A stretch of 64,000 bases of DNA from Chryseobacterium sp. E1 (GCA_019203745.1 CP078104.1:2640501-2704500), one strand, 5' to 3'. Counted from the stretch's first letter, positions 52,991 to 63,217 are shown. Notes: a model not told the origin generated them from the letters alone. Made by a program: numbers and translations.

Positions 52991-53920
52991 ATGAAAATAC
53001 TTCTTTTAGATAAAAACCATCCTCTCATTACTGAACAGCTTCTGGCCAAGAACTTTATACTGGAAGAGGATTTTACTTCTTCTTATGATGAGGTTGTGCA
53101 TAAGATTCAAAACTATGACGGAATTATCATCAGAAGCCGTATTCCTTTAGATAAAAACTTTCTTGAAAAAGCACGGAATCTGAAGTTTATTGCAAGAGTA
53201 GGTGCAGGAATGGAGAATATTGATATTCCTGTTGCAGAAAAGCTGGGGATTCAGCTCATCAATTCTCCGGAAGGAAACAGGGATTCTGTAGCAGAACATG
53301 TGGTAGGAATGCTGCTTGTCATTATGAACAGGCTTTTCATAGCTTCCGGGGAAGTGAAAAACGGGATCTGGAAACGCGAAGAAAACAGGGGTGATGAATT
53401 GTTGGGCAAAACAGTTGGCCTGATAGGATATGGAAATATGGGAAAAGCTACGGCCAGGAGACTTTCTGGATTTGGGTGTAAAGTGATCTTCCATGATATT
53501 CTTCCCGGTCTTTCTGATGACTTTGCAACACAGGTTACGCTGGACGAATTAAAAGAGTCTGCTGAGGTTTTAAGCCTGCATATTCCTCTGACTCCGGAAA
53601 CTCATTATCTTATTGATGAAAGATTTATTTCTGAAATGAAAAATGACTTCTACTTTGTGAATACAGCGAGAGGAAAAAACGTAAAAACTAAAAGTTTAGT
53701 AGAAGCATTAAAATCAGGAAAAGTAAAAGGAACCTGCCTTGACGTTCTTGAATATGAAAAATCTTCCTTTGAAAATATAGAATCTGAAAATGAAGATCTG
53801 AAATATCTTTTAGAATCTGAAAAAGCGATTGTTACTCCTCATATTGCCGGGTGGACTCATCAGAGTAAAGAAAAACTGGCTCAGTTTATTGTGGATAAGA
53901 TTGTAACATCGTATTGTTAG
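52991..53920 (+). CDS. D-2-hydroxyacid dehydrogenase (SerA-like)
   Basis: Intact, 309 residues. The NAD-binding Rossmann motif GLIGYGNMGKATA is near residue 143; the catalytic triad is visible as Arg in NTARGKNV (near 230), Glu in CLDVLEYE and His in TPHIAGWTHQ (near 287). No ACT or other regulatory domain, so it is the short form. It may act as phosphoglycerate dehydrogenase in serine synthesis, but substrate cannot be fixed without serC beside it. It is followed by a terminator. Confidence 0.88.
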   Translation: MKILLLDKNHPLITEQLLAKNFILEEDFTSSYDEVVHKIQNYDGIIIRSRIPLDKNFLEKARNLKFIARVGAGMENIDIPVAEKLGIQLINSPEGNRDSVAEHVVGMLLVIMNRLFIASGEVKNGIWKREENRGDELLGKTVGLIGYGNMGKATARRLSGFGCKVIFHDILPGLSDDFATQVTLDELKESAEVLSLHIPLTPETHYLIDERFISEMKNDFYFVNTARGKNVKTKSLVEALKSGKVKGTCLDVLEYEKSSFENIESENEDLKYLLESEKAIVTPHIAGWTHQSKEKLAQFIVDKIVTSYC

Positions 53921-53951
53921 AAAAACAAGCTAAAGAAAAATAAAATACCTC

Positions 53952-53998
53952 AAACCTGAAAAATCATGTGTATAGCTCTGAATTTTTCAGGTTTTTAT
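53952..53998 (+). terminator. Terminator after the dehydrogenase gene
   Basis: AAACCTGAAAAAT (53952-53964) pairs with ATTTTTCAGGTTT (53982-53994) and is followed by T's. Confidence 0.85.
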
Positions 53999-54122
53999 TT
54001 TAACCGGGCTTCTTTTTATGATTTCATTTTTCTTTCATTTATGTTAAATAATTCATAATGTCTCCTTCATATTTATAATTTACTTTCGAGTTTTATTAAA
54101 TTGCCGCTCATTTTTGAATCTC

Positions 54123-55384
54123 ATGAAGATGCGTAATTTCGTACTTATTTTAACTGTCTTTTTATCTGTCTTTTCCTGTAAAAAAAAATCTGAAGCCCAA
54201 AAAGTTTCGGCAGAAAACACCACTAATCTTCCCAATTATGGAAATGTGGATCTGGAAAATGTTTTTACCAAAGCTGACGGTCAGCTTTTAGACAAATATA
54301 CCACTGTAAATTACATCAACCAGTATTACAAAAAGATCTGGGAAGGAGGAGATCTTAGCGGAGGGATTCTCGTAGCTAAAGGGGACGAAATTCTATACGA
54401 AAATTACAGAGGTTTCGGAAGAGAAGGCAATCAGATGCCGATCGATAAAAGTACTCCATTGCACGTTGCATCGGTTTCAAAGACCCTTACCGCAATGGCC
54501 ATGATGAAGCTGGTGGAGGCCGGAAAAATAAAACTTACAGATCATCTTACTCAGTTCTTTCCAGGATTTCCCTATCCTAATGTTACAGTTCAGACTTTGC
54601 TGGACCAAAGAAGCGGGCTTCCGAAATATGAATACTTTATCACTAAGATACAACCGGCTCCGGCAGAGCTTTCAAAGCCGTTCATTACCAATCAGGATGT
54701 GCTGAATATGATCATCAAATACAAGCCTGATCTGGCAAGAGATACGGACACCGGATTTATGTACTGCAATACCAACTTTGCTTTACTGGCATTACTGATT
54801 GAAAAAGTGACCAATACTCCCTTTCCGCAGGCAATGAAAGAAATGGTTTTCACACCCTTAAAAATGAATAATTCCTATATCTTTCAGGAAAAAGATATTC
54901 CTACCGCTTCACAGTCTTTCTACTACGGTGGAAACAAATTGTACCCGCTGGACAGGCTGGATCTGATCTATGGAGATAAAAATGTATATACAACACCGAG
55001 AGATTTATATAATTTTTCAAAAGCAATGTTTTCCAGGGATTTCCTTAAGCCGGAGTTGATGCAGATGGTATTTGCCCCTTACAGCAATGAAAAGGCGGGA
55101 ATGAATAACTACGGATTAGGATTCAGGATGAAAATATTTGATAATGGTGAAAAACTGACTTATCACAACGGATGGTGGCATGGAACAAACTCTGTATTTG
55201 CCCATCTCCTGAAGTCTAAAGTGACTATTGTAGCGATCGGAAATAAATATTCAAACAAAGTGTATACAGCATTGGCATTGTCCGGATTATTTGAAGATTT
55301 TCCTTTACAGAAAGATAAGCTTCATACGGTGATGAATGACAATAAAGATACTTTGAATTCGGACAGGAAGTTTTTGGAGAATAA
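54123..55384 (+). CDS. Serine hydrolase (beta-lactamase class C / S12 family) lipoprotein, end altered by a frameshift
   Basis: ATG 54123 (MKMRNFVLILTVFLSVFSC) gives a signal peptide with lipobox FSC. The nucleophile motif SVSK (SxxK) is in ASVSKTLTAMAMMK, the second motif YCN in FMYCNTNFALLAL, and HNGWWHGTN near the C-terminus takes the place of KTG. The frame runs on into the next gene as one 686-residue reading; adding one A in GGAAG near 55368 gives TAA at 55382-55384 and a normal 420-residue protein. It may be an esterase or peptidase of the cell envelope; beta-lactam hydrolysis is not implied. Confidence 0.85.
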
Positions 55385-55388
55385 TGTT

Positions 55389-55396
55389 TACTTTTG
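55389..55396 (+). promoter_or_regulatory. -7 box for the Ig-like lipoprotein gene
   Basis: TACTTTTG, an exact match 13 bases before ATG 55410, lies in the junction between the two genes and supports their being separate. Confidence 0.65.
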
Positions 55397-55409
55397 CTTA
55401 AACATTTTC

Positions 55410-57141
55410 ATGAAAAGGTTTCTTTTATTATTCGTTATCTGTTTTCTTGTACATTCATGTGCAAGAGTGGGTTCGCCTGTAGGTGGGCCAAAAGATACAT
55501 TAGCACCAAAATTTTTAAGTTCCAATATTGATACTACAAGGATCAATGTTAAAAGAGATATTCACGAGCTCCGCCTGGATTTTGATGAATACATTACATT
55601 GAAAGATATCAGTAAAAACCTGATTATCTCTCCTCCCATCAAAGATATCAAGAGGATTATTCCGTCTAATATTGCCAACAAATTTGTACTGATCCAATGG
55701 GCAGATACACTTCAGGCCAATACCACTTATAATTTCAATTTCGGGAATTCTATAGTGGATAATAACGAGGCCAATGTGCTCAGGTATTTTAATTTTGCCT
55801 TTTCTACAGGAGATAAACTGGATGATCTATACGTTAGCGGAGAAGTAAAGGACGCTGCACAGATTAAAAAGAAAGAAGGAAGTAATGAAAACAAGCTGGT
55901 GGTAGGATTGTACCAGCTTAAAGATACGATCAACTATAAGCAAAAACCGTATTATATTACTAAAGTTGATGATGACGGATATTATGAGCTGAACTATCTT
56001 TCTCCGGGGAAATATAAAATTATCGCCTTCGATGATGAGAACGGAAACTCTATTTATGATCCCGGAAAAGAAAAAATAGGATTCCAAAAAGAGGCTGTTG
56101 ACATTGAAAAATCAATATCCGGACTGAATTTAAAAGTATATCCTTCCAAAAAGCACTCAAGTATTCTGAAATGAAAGAATTTCCGGGTGGTGTGCTGATG
56201 CTTTTTGAAGGTCATCCGGATGAAGTGAAAGTTGAGTCTCTGAATGACAAACTGAAAGATATAAAGGTGACTCATAATCCTAAATCTGACTCGGTAAGAA
56301 TCTGGTTTGATGCAGTGAAAAATGATGTTGGACAGACCGCCAATGAAAAGTTGGTGTTCAGTCACAACAAAGGAGCTAAAAAGACAGTGCTTACAGTGTT
56401 TCTTTATTTTACAGATACAATAAAAAATGTAATGGATATTGAAGGGGATAATGATGGGGCTGCGTTACCTCCGAAAGCAGAATTTAAAATAGCTTCAGGA
56501 TATTATATTGATAAAATTGATCCTTCAAAATGGACATTGAACGTTAAAGGGGACAGCTTAAATACGATACCTTTTAAAGCTAGAATTTCAGAGACCAATC
56601 CTTATAAAATCCTCGTGCAGTCTGATTTTATAAGTGGTAAATCTTATCAACTTACCATACCTAAAGAAACTGTATCTTCATTCTATACCAAAAATGTACA
56701 ATCCAAACGTTTTGACTTTGATATTGCCAAGGTAGATGAGTTTGGAAGTCTTGAATTTACGCTGAGCAATGCTCCAGCCACTCATTATTGGATTCAGCTG
56801 TTGGATGATTCTGAAAAAGTAGCTTATCAGAAATATACAACAGGGAATCAGGTGAAGTTTGACATCGTGAAACCGAGTGAATATATTGTTAGGATACTCG
56901 TAGACAACAACGAAAACAAATATTGGGACGAAGCAGATCTTGCCACTGAAACTTTTGCTGAAGAGGCTTTCGTTTTCTATAAAAAGTAATAGCAAGAGGC
57001 CTATGGGAAACCCGTGAAGAATGGGATCTGAAGGATACAAGAACGCTCGATAACCCTAAAGGAACAAGTCCTGCTCCGGTTCCGGCTGCTGTGGTTCCTG
57101 AGGAAACAGAAACCGTGAAACAGGAAGCTAAAAAGAAATAA
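55410..57141 (+). CDS. Ig-like domain (Big_5-type) lipoprotein, frameshifted
   Basis: MKRFLLLFVICFLVHSC is a signal peptide with lipobox HSC. GSPVGGPKDTLAPKFLSSNI starts the Bacteroidetes Big_5-type Ig-like domain (residues about 20-125), followed by a beta-rich region with YELNYLSPGKYKIIAFDDENGNSIYD. A break near 56170 and another near 56985 hide that the protein goes on to TAA 57139-57141, ending VPEETETVKQEAKKK. About 577 residues. It is a conserved surface or periplasmic lipoprotein of unknown role, probably in one unit with the haem-binding gene that follows. Confidence 0.8.
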
Positions 57142-57179
57142 AAACCAATACAGCAGTTTTAACTCCTGTGAAATAGGGA

Positions 57180-57636
57180 ATGAAGATGGTAAAAAAGTTT
57201 TATTCTGGGCACTGGTGGCGTTTGCCCTGATTCAGTTTATTCCTATAGACCGAGTGAACAAGCCTGTTGATTCTGCTGTGAATTTTGTTGATTCGGAAAA
57301 GCTCCGGAAAAGGTTAAAACGCTGCTTAAAAATGCATGTTACGACTGTCATTCCAATGAAACCGTTTACCCGAAATATGCTTTTATAGCCCCGATTTCAT
57401 GGTCTGTAAAAAGCCACGTAAATGAAGGAAGAGAGCATATGAATTTTTCTGTCTGGGGAACGTATAATAAAGAATTAAAAGAAAGTATGCTTAATAAGTC
57501 TGTTCAGACCCTTCAGAATAGAACAATGCCTATGCCCGGATATATTGTTTATCACAAAGAAGCCAATCTATCTGAAGCAGAAAGATCTTTACTGATCCAG
57601 TATTTCGACGGAATGCTGAAAGCTAAAACGTATTAG
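57180..57636 (+). CDS. Haem-binding domain protein with one CxxCH site, frameshifted
   Basis: ATG 57180 gives MKMVKK and, after a missing A near 57198, a helix VLFWALVAFALIQFIPID that anchors or exports it. A second break near 57301 precedes LLKNACYDCHSNETVYPKYA, with the c-type haem site CYDCH, typical of the short haem-binding domain family of Bacteroidetes. About 150 residues ending FDGMLKAKTY. Electron transfer or redox sensing in the periplasm is likely. It starts 38 bases after the Ig-like lipoprotein. Confidence 0.82.
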
Positions 57637-57640
57637 ATAT

Positions 57641-57673
57641 AAAAAAATCCCGCAAACCTTCAGGTTTGCGGGA
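57641..57673 (-). terminator. Terminator of the NUDIX gene
   Basis: TCCCGCAAACC (57648-57658), TTCA, GGTTTGCGGGA (57663-57673). On minus the stem is followed by TTTTTTTATATC; on plus there is no T-run, so it mainly serves the minus strand. Confidence 0.85.
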
Positions 57674-57689
57674 GAATATTGTATAGAAA

Positions 57690-58201
57690 TTATTTCTTTA
57701 TATACCCTTCAAAAAATCTTCTCTGAGAATCAAAGGCTATATTTTCAAGATTAAGATCCTGCAATGGGATCCATACTGCTTCTGAGATCTCTGAAAGTTC
57801 AAGATTAACTTCGAACTTTTCCATAACATTGTACTCATAAAAGAGATCAATCGTATTATAATCAATTTCCTTATACTGATAGATGTTTGGAAGACTGGTA
57901 AGGTACTTCAGATTCGAAATATCGATATCCAGCTGCAGCTCTTCAAAAAGCTCCCTTTTACAGGTTTCTTCGGCACTTTCCTTAGGATCAACAAATCCTC
58001 CGGCCAGATCGAGTTTCCCTTTTTTAGGGTCTCTGTTTCTGCGTGTAAGATAGATTTCGTCACCACATCTGATGACAACTGCCACAGCGCCTGCCACATT
58101 GTTGTACAGGGTAAAACCGCACTCAGGACAGCTCCATTTTTTTCACCGTCCCAGTGTAAAGATTCTTTGCCACAGCTTGGGCAATATTTCAATAATTTCA
58201 T
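57690..58201 (-). CDS. NUDIX hydrolase with N-terminal zinc ribbon, one frameshift
   Basis: MKLLKYCPSCGKESLHWDGE starts a zinc-ribbon (CPSCG and, after a break near 58140, CPECG) like that of NADH pyrophosphatase. The NUDIX box begins GGFVDPKESAEETCKREL near residue 70 with the EE pair after it. About 170 residues. It likely cleaves a nucleoside diphosphate linked to another group; substrate unknown. It lies 40 bases after xerD on the minus strand and has its own terminator. Confidence 0.87.
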
Positions 58202-58240
58202 TTTTATAATTATTTCCCAAAGATAAGATGAAACTTCATC

Positions 58241-59155
58241 CTATTGGGCAATATTGATATTTCTCGGGTGATAATTTAAAATTACGTCCCGTAGCTCTTC
58301 AGTTTTAAGGTGTGTATAGATCTCCGTAGTTGTAATACTGGAGTGTCCCAGCATTTCCTGGATATAACGCAGATCAGCACCATTCTGCAGCAAATGTGTA
58401 GCAAAAGAATGTCTGAAAGTATGCGGAGATATCTTTTTGTTGACACCTGCTTTGTCTGTAAGCTCTTTGATAATAAGAAATACGATCACTCTGGACATGG
58501 AAGTCCCACGGCTGTTCAGAAACAGGGTGTCTTCATATTTCTTGTTGATTTTACCTTTGGAGCGTACCTCTTTGATATAGCTGTCCAGAAGTTCAGCTGT
58601 ATAGTCTGCTAAAGGAACAAAGCGGGTTTTGTTTCCTTTCCCGTGTACCTTTATGTATTGCTCCTTGAAATTGATATTGGATATCTTCAGGTCGATAAGT
58701 TCAGACACACGAAGTCCGCAACCATACAGTACCTCAATAATGCATTGGTTTCTTTTTCCGAGATCAGTATTAACCTCAATGGCCGCAATAATTTTGTTGA
58801 TATCAGGAAGGCTTAAGGTATCAGGTAAGTAGAGTCCTAATTTGGGGCCTTCAAGTAGCGCTGCAGGGTTGTCTTCACGGTATTCATCCTCCAGCAGAAA
58901 TTTGAAGAAGGCCTTGATGGAAGATATCCACCTTGCCTGTGATCGCTCACTGAATTTCTGTTTGGAAAGATTGAAGATATACTCCTGCAGGTTTTCATAA
59001 CCTATAGAATCCGGACCGACGTTTTCCAGATCCTCTTCTGCGTAATCTTTTAATTTTCTAATATCCCGAACGTAAGCGTCGAGAGTGTTTTCTGAAAAAT
59101 TTCTTTCGAAACGAAGAAATATTTCAAAATCTTTGATCTTTTCATCCCAAGTCAT
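58241..59155 (-). CDS. xerD: Tyrosine recombinase XerD
   Basis: Intact, 304 residues. N-terminal SAM-like DNA-binding domain (FERNFSENTLDAYVRDIR) and catalytic domain with Arg in CGLRVSELIDL, Lys in GKGNKTRFVPL, HTFRHSFATHLLQNG (HxxR), LGHSSITTTEIYTH with the final His and nucleophile Tyr. Length and the nearness to housekeeping genes fit chromosomal XerD that resolves dimers at dif; no integrase-type neighbours or attachment site repeats were seen. Seven bases downstream of the dCMP deaminase gene. Confidence 0.93.
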   Translation of the reverse strand: MTWDEKIKDFEIFLRFERNFSENTLDAYVRDIRKLKDYAEEDLENVGPDSIGYENLQEYIFNLSKQKFSERSQARWISSIKAFFKFLLEDEYREDNPAALLEGPKLGLYLPDTLSLPDINKIIAAIEVNTDLGKRNQCIIEVLYGCGLRVSELIDLKISNINFKEQYIKVHGKGNKTRFVPLADYTAELLDSYIKEVRSKGKINKKYEDTLFLNSRGTSMSRVIVFLIIKELTDKAGVNKKISPHTFRHSFATHLLQNGADLRYIQEMLGHSSITTTEIYTHLKTEELRDVILNYHPRNINIAQ

Positions 59156-59161
59156 TTGTGC

Positions 59162-59584
59162 TTATTTTTTTAGTTCACAGTCCGATATTTGTTCTATTTC
59201 AATATTATGGTTTCTCAGGAACGATATCCCATCGTCATCCGAATACTCATTGATATACACCAGCCTTGTAATACCTGCCTGTAAGATCAGCTTGCTGCAT
59301 TCCTTACATGGTGATAACGTCAGATATAACGTTGCCCCTTTTGCAGATTGTGTGGAAGCTGCCAGCTTCAATATAGCGTTGGCTTCCGCATGTAATACAT
59401 ACCAGTGTGTTTTTCCCTCTCCATCTTCACAGCAGTTTTCGAATCCCATAGGAGTTCCGTTGTAACCATCTGAAATAATCATCCTATCTTTTACGATAAG
59501 AGCTCCTACCTGTTTTCTCTTACAGTAGGATAGTTTTGCCCATTCCTGGGCCATTTTTAGATAAGCTTTATCAAACTTATTCAT
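59162..59584 (-). CDS. dCMP deaminase family protein
   Basis: Intact, 140 residues. Zinc and proton-relay motif HAEANAILK near residue 65 and the second zinc pair in LSPCKECSKLIL near 93; GYNGTPMGFENCCEDGEGKT fits the dCMP deaminase (ComEB) subgroup. It makes dUMP from dCMP for thymidylate synthesis. It precedes xerD with a seven-base gap. Confidence 0.92.
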   Translation of the reverse strand: MNKFDKAYLKMAQEWAKLSYCKRKQVGALIVKDRMIISDGYNGTPMGFENCCEDGEGKTHWYVLHAEANAILKLAASTQSAKGATLYLTLSPCKECSKLILQAGITRLVYINEYSDDDGISFLRNHNIEIEQISDCELKK

Positions 59585-59636
59585 ACCGCAGCATCAGTTT
59601 TTTTTCGAAATAATTTGGATTAAAAGTATTGAAAGA

Positions 59637-60404
59637 TCAGAAGTTCGGCTTTCGTTTCTCAAGGAAAGCAGTTACTCCTTCTTTCTTATCGTCCATTTCA
59701 AAAAGCTCCCGAAATACTTGATTTCAGTTTCGAAACCTTTATCCGTGTCAGATAAATTTACGGCATTAATTGCCTTTGATATTGCCATTGGTGAATTGTA
59801 GGCAATAGTACTCGCTAATTCTTTCGTTTTGGTTAATAATTCTTCAATAGGGTATACTTCATTCACCAGGCCGATTTCTTTTGCTTTTTGAGCAGGAATC
59901 ATTTTGGCAGAGAAGATCATTTCGTTGGCAATACCTTTTCCTACAAGCTTCGGAAGCCTTTGAGTTCCTCCGTATCCCGGGATCAGTCCCAGTGTTACTT
60001 CAGGAAGTCCTAATCTGGCGTTTTCCGATGCATATCTGATGTGGCATGCCATGGCAAGCTCTAAACCTCCGCCCAATGCAAAACCGTTTACGGCTGCAAT
60101 GACAGGTTTAGACATATTTTCAATTTTGTTGAACAAAGTGTTCTGTCCGTTTCTTGCAAGTTCTTCAGCTTTTTCCTGTCCGAAATCACTGAATTCTTTA
60201 ATGTCAGCACCTGCTACAAAGGATTTTTCTCCACTCCCTGTAAGGATAATAACTCTACAGGAGCTGTCGGAATCAAGCTCATCCAGAGCGGTACTGATAT
60301 CCTGAATTGTTTTGGCGTTTAGGGCGTTTAAACTTTCAGGTCTGTTTATTGTAATGATAGATAATTTATCTTCTTTTTTTTAATAATATATTTTCGTAAC
60401 TCAT
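59637..60404 (-). CDS. Enoyl-CoA hydratase/isomerase family protein, frameshifted
   Basis: ATG 60402-60404 gives MSYENILLKK; an extra T in the T-run near 60375 and further breaks near 60140 and 59705 hide the frame. Joined, the protein is about 255 residues with FVAGADIKEF (oxyanion hole region), NGFALGGGLELAMACHIRYA and LGLPEVTLGLIPGYGGTQRLP, with the catalytic Glu positions of crotonase. The end is FLEKRKPNF, TGA 59637-59639. It hydrates enoyl-CoA in fatty-acid or butyrate-type metabolism. Confidence 0.9.
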
Positions 60405-60505
60405 TTTTCCACTTTAAAATATCATCCTTTGCAAATTATGAATTTTTACAAAAAAAAAGGAAAAAATATTATTTTTTTTTTTTTTTAATTTATTGTTCAA
60501 TATGA
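60405..60505. other. AT-rich gap with a fifteen-T run
   Basis: Between the enoyl-CoA hydratase start and katA end there is no ORF. A run of fifteen T's spans 60472-60486, with A-runs at 60430-60438 next to it. The small palindrome TATTGTTCAATA (60491-60502) is just outside the katA stop. No proper terminator stem seen. Confidence 0.5.
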
Positions 60506-61991
60506 TTATTTGGAATGATTCATCATATTTGCATCAATATTGATGTTTAGTTGTGAAGCTACTTTCATGCCAAGCTCAATGTTAGCCCGGAAAAAGTGGC
60601 ATAACTGCCGGTTGATGATTTCATCTTTTTCGGTCCGGTAATGCCTTTCATACTTCCTACAATATTTTGGATCAGATGATCTCTGTCTTCAGCATTCATG
60701 GCTTTTGAATAAAGAAGTCCCGGTTGGGTATAATGATCACTGTCATTTTCATTCCTGTTGTAATTGGCTACATGAGCACTGTCTAGCTCATATTCATAGT
60801 TTTTATAGGCAGAATCCGGTGTGATCTCATCAAAGCTGTTGGGATAGTAATTCGGTTTGTCCTGATAATGGCTTGAATCTGCCATATATCCGTCTCTCTG
60901 ATAATTATTGACTGCAAAAGGACATCTGTTCACTTCAAGTTGGTGAGAATTGACACCTACTCTGTATCGGTGTGCGTCAGGATAAGAGAACAATCTTCCT
61001 GAAGCATTTTATCCGGTGAAAAGCTGATTCCGTTGATCAGGCTGCTTGGTGAGAAAGTTGATTGCTCAACATGTGCAAAATAATTGACAGGAACTTCATT
61101 CAGTTCCATTTCTCCCACTTCAATTAACGGGAAATCATCATGGAACCATACTTTGGTTACATCAAACGGATTCCATCTGAAGTCTTTCGCCTGCTCTTCC
61201 GTCATCACCTGGATGTACATTGTCCATTTCGGAAAATCTCCGTTTTCAATAGCATTGCAAAGGTCTTCCTGTGCGAAATCAGGATTTTCTCCTGCCATTT
61301 TTACAGCCTCTTCATCTGTGAAGTTTTTCACTCCCTGTTTGGTTTTGAAATGGAACTTCACCCATACCCTTTCATTGTTATCATTGATCATAGAGAAAGT
61401 ATGAGATCCGAAGCCATGCATATGTCTGTAGCCATAGGGAGTTCCTCTGTCTGACATTAATATGAGAACCTGGTGGAGAGACTCTGGATTTAGGCTCCAG
61501 AAATCCCACATCATGGTAGCACTTTTCAGATTGGTCTTCGGTACTCTTTTCTGGGTGTGAATAAAATCCGGGAATTTTTTGGCATCCTTAATGAAGAATA
61601 CCGGAGTATTGTTTCCTACAAGATCCCAGTTACCGTCTTCAGTATAAAACTTCAGGGCAAAACCTCTTGGGTCTCTTGCGGTATCTGCGCTCCCTTTTTC
61701 GCCTCCCACCGTAGAGAATCTTGCAAACATTCTGCAGGAATTTCCAACTTTTGAAAACAGTTTTGCTTTCGTATACCGGCTGATATCATGGGTTACGGTA
61801 AAGGTTCCGTAGGCTCCGCTTCCTTTGGCATGTACAATTCTTTCAGGAATTCTTTCCCTAACGAAATGTGCAAGATTTTCCTGTAGAACAAAGTCCTGCA
61901 GCAATACCGGGCCTCTTGGTCCTACCGTCTGGGAATCCTGATGCTCAAAATAAGGTGCGCCGTTACTTAACGTTAATTTTTTAGAATCCAT
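60506..61991 (-). CDS. katA: Catalase, monofunctional haem type, two frameshifts
   Basis: I take ATG 61989-61991 ([19 protein letters not shown]) as start because it fits the family and lies after the -7 box at 62052. Active-site His is in [19 protein letters not shown] and Asn in [18 protein letters not shown]; the haem-ligand Tyr is in [13 protein letters not shown] after a missing G near 61003. A missing A near 60612 hides the last 35 residues ([20 protein letters not shown]). About 494 residues, small-subunit catalase. It removes hydrogen peroxide. It is divergent from oxyR. Confidence 0.95.
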
Positions 61992-62051
61992 ATAATTGAT
62001 GATTTGAATAATTGATTTCTTTTTTAATCCAAGTGTAAAGGTAGTGAATAT

Positions 62052-62059
62052 CAAATTTA
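62052..62059 (-). promoter_or_regulatory. -7 box for katA
   Basis: Minus strand TAAATTTG, an exact match, about 60 bases before ATG 61991. Confidence 0.65.
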
Positions 62060-62072
62060 CTTGAATTTTTAA

Positions 62073-62101
62073 TTGCTAATAGCAAAAACGTTATATCTTT
62101 G
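62073..62101 (+). promoter_or_regulatory. oxyR promoter with central palindrome
   Basis: TTG (62073-62075), 18-base gap, TATCTTTG (62094-62101). The TTG is the left end of the palindrome TTGCT-AAT-AGCAA (62073-62085), which also supplies a CAA, read as TTG on the minus strand, upstream of the katA -7 box. Confidence 0.65.
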
Positions 62102-62121
62102 TAATAGATAATATTAATCAA

Positions 62122-63070
62122 ATGAACATTCAGCAACTGGAGTATCTTATCGCTGTAGATAAGTATAAACATTTTGGAAAAGCAGCTCAGGCCTGCTTCA
62201 TTACCCAACCTACGTTAAGTGCCATGATACAGAAATTTGAGGATGAACTGGATGTGAAAGTTTTTGACAGAACCACTCACCCGATCCGTACCACAGATGT
62301 TGGTCTTCAGATTATTGATCAGGCTAAGGTGATCATAGAATCTGTCAATGAGCTGAAAAACAAAGCCAACCTTTTGAATAATATTTTAGGAGGAACCATC
62401 AATCTGGGAATCATTCCTACTGTTTCTTCTTTCATTCTGCCAACGGAAATTTTCAAATTCCTTGAAGAAAATCCGAAGATTCAGATGAATGTGAAAGAAA
62501 TGACCACTGATAACATTATTAAAGCTTTGAAAGCCGGAGAATTGGATGCGGGAATTATCTCTACTCCTTATGACACCGCTGATGAGTTTTACCAGGATTT
62601 CCTTTTCAATGAAGAGCTGATGATCTATAGTTCCAATACGGAGGCGAACAAAAAGAATTCTTACATTATTCCGGAAGAACTGAATGTAGAAAAGGTATGG
62701 TTGCTGGAAGAAGGAAACTGCCTTAGAAACCAATTTGAGAATATCTGTCATCTGAAAGAAAACACCCTGAAGCCTAAGAATCTGGATTTTCTGGCATCTA
62801 ATATTCAGACTTTGGTACATATGGTAGATAAAGTAGGCGGAATCAGTATTCTTCCTGAATTGGCATTAAGCCAGCTGTCTGAAGAGCAGAAGAAAAATGT
62901 TTTCAGATTCAAAAAACCTTTCCCTTACAGAGATCAGTATCATTTATTATAAGCCCACTTTCAAGCAGAAGATCATTGATGAGCTGTCACATTCCATCAA
63001 AAATTCTCTGGAACTTAAACTGAATTACCACGAAAGTCCGAAAGAATTTGTAAGCATAAAGCCACAATAG
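62122..63070 (+). CDS. oxyR: Hydrogen-peroxide-sensing LysR regulator OxyR, one frameshift
   Basis: MNIQQLEYLIAVDKYKHFGK starts the HTH domain (QPTLSAMIQKFEDEL). The effector domain has EGNCLRNQFENICHL near residue 200, that is C-x8-C, the same spacing as Cys199 and Cys208 of E. coli OxyR. A missing base near 62932 hides the last 40 residues; repaired, it ends at TAG 63068-63070 after VSIKPQ, about 315 residues. It senses peroxide through disulfide formation and most likely activates katA, which lies divergently 130 bases away. Confidence 0.93.
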
Positions 63071-63133
63071 CGACTGCCTTTAAAGTGATATAAATCATTA
63101 ATTTAAAGAAAATTATAATTAATAAACAAAATT

Positions 63134-63165
63134 TTTGAGTATTACGAAAATAGTGCTTAAATTTG
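63134..63165 (+). promoter_or_regulatory. metK promoter
   Basis: TTTG (63134-63137), 20-base gap, TAAATTTG (63158-63165), both consensus. RNA would begin near 63172, leaving a leader of about 130 bases before metK. Confidence 0.65.
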
Positions 63166-63217
63166 CTGACGTTTATTACGAGGAAAAATTTGACCTGATT
63201 GCAACCTCTATAAAAAA

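Noticed and set aside
54114..54122. Start of the serine hydrolase at TTG 54114
   Set aside because: ATG 54123 gives a cleaner lipoprotein signal peptide; the TTG only adds three residues.
58241..59155. XerD as the integrase of a mobile element or integron
   Set aside because: Length and motifs fit chromosomal XerD, and no attachment repeats, cargo genes or cassette array were seen near it.
61992..62054. N-terminal extension of catalase to 62054
   Set aside because: It would run through the katA -7 box and adds a sequence absent from catalases; ATG 61991 fits the family start.
62386..62820. 144-residue minus-strand frame over oxyR
   Set aside because: Antisense to the OxyR effector domain, no independent support.
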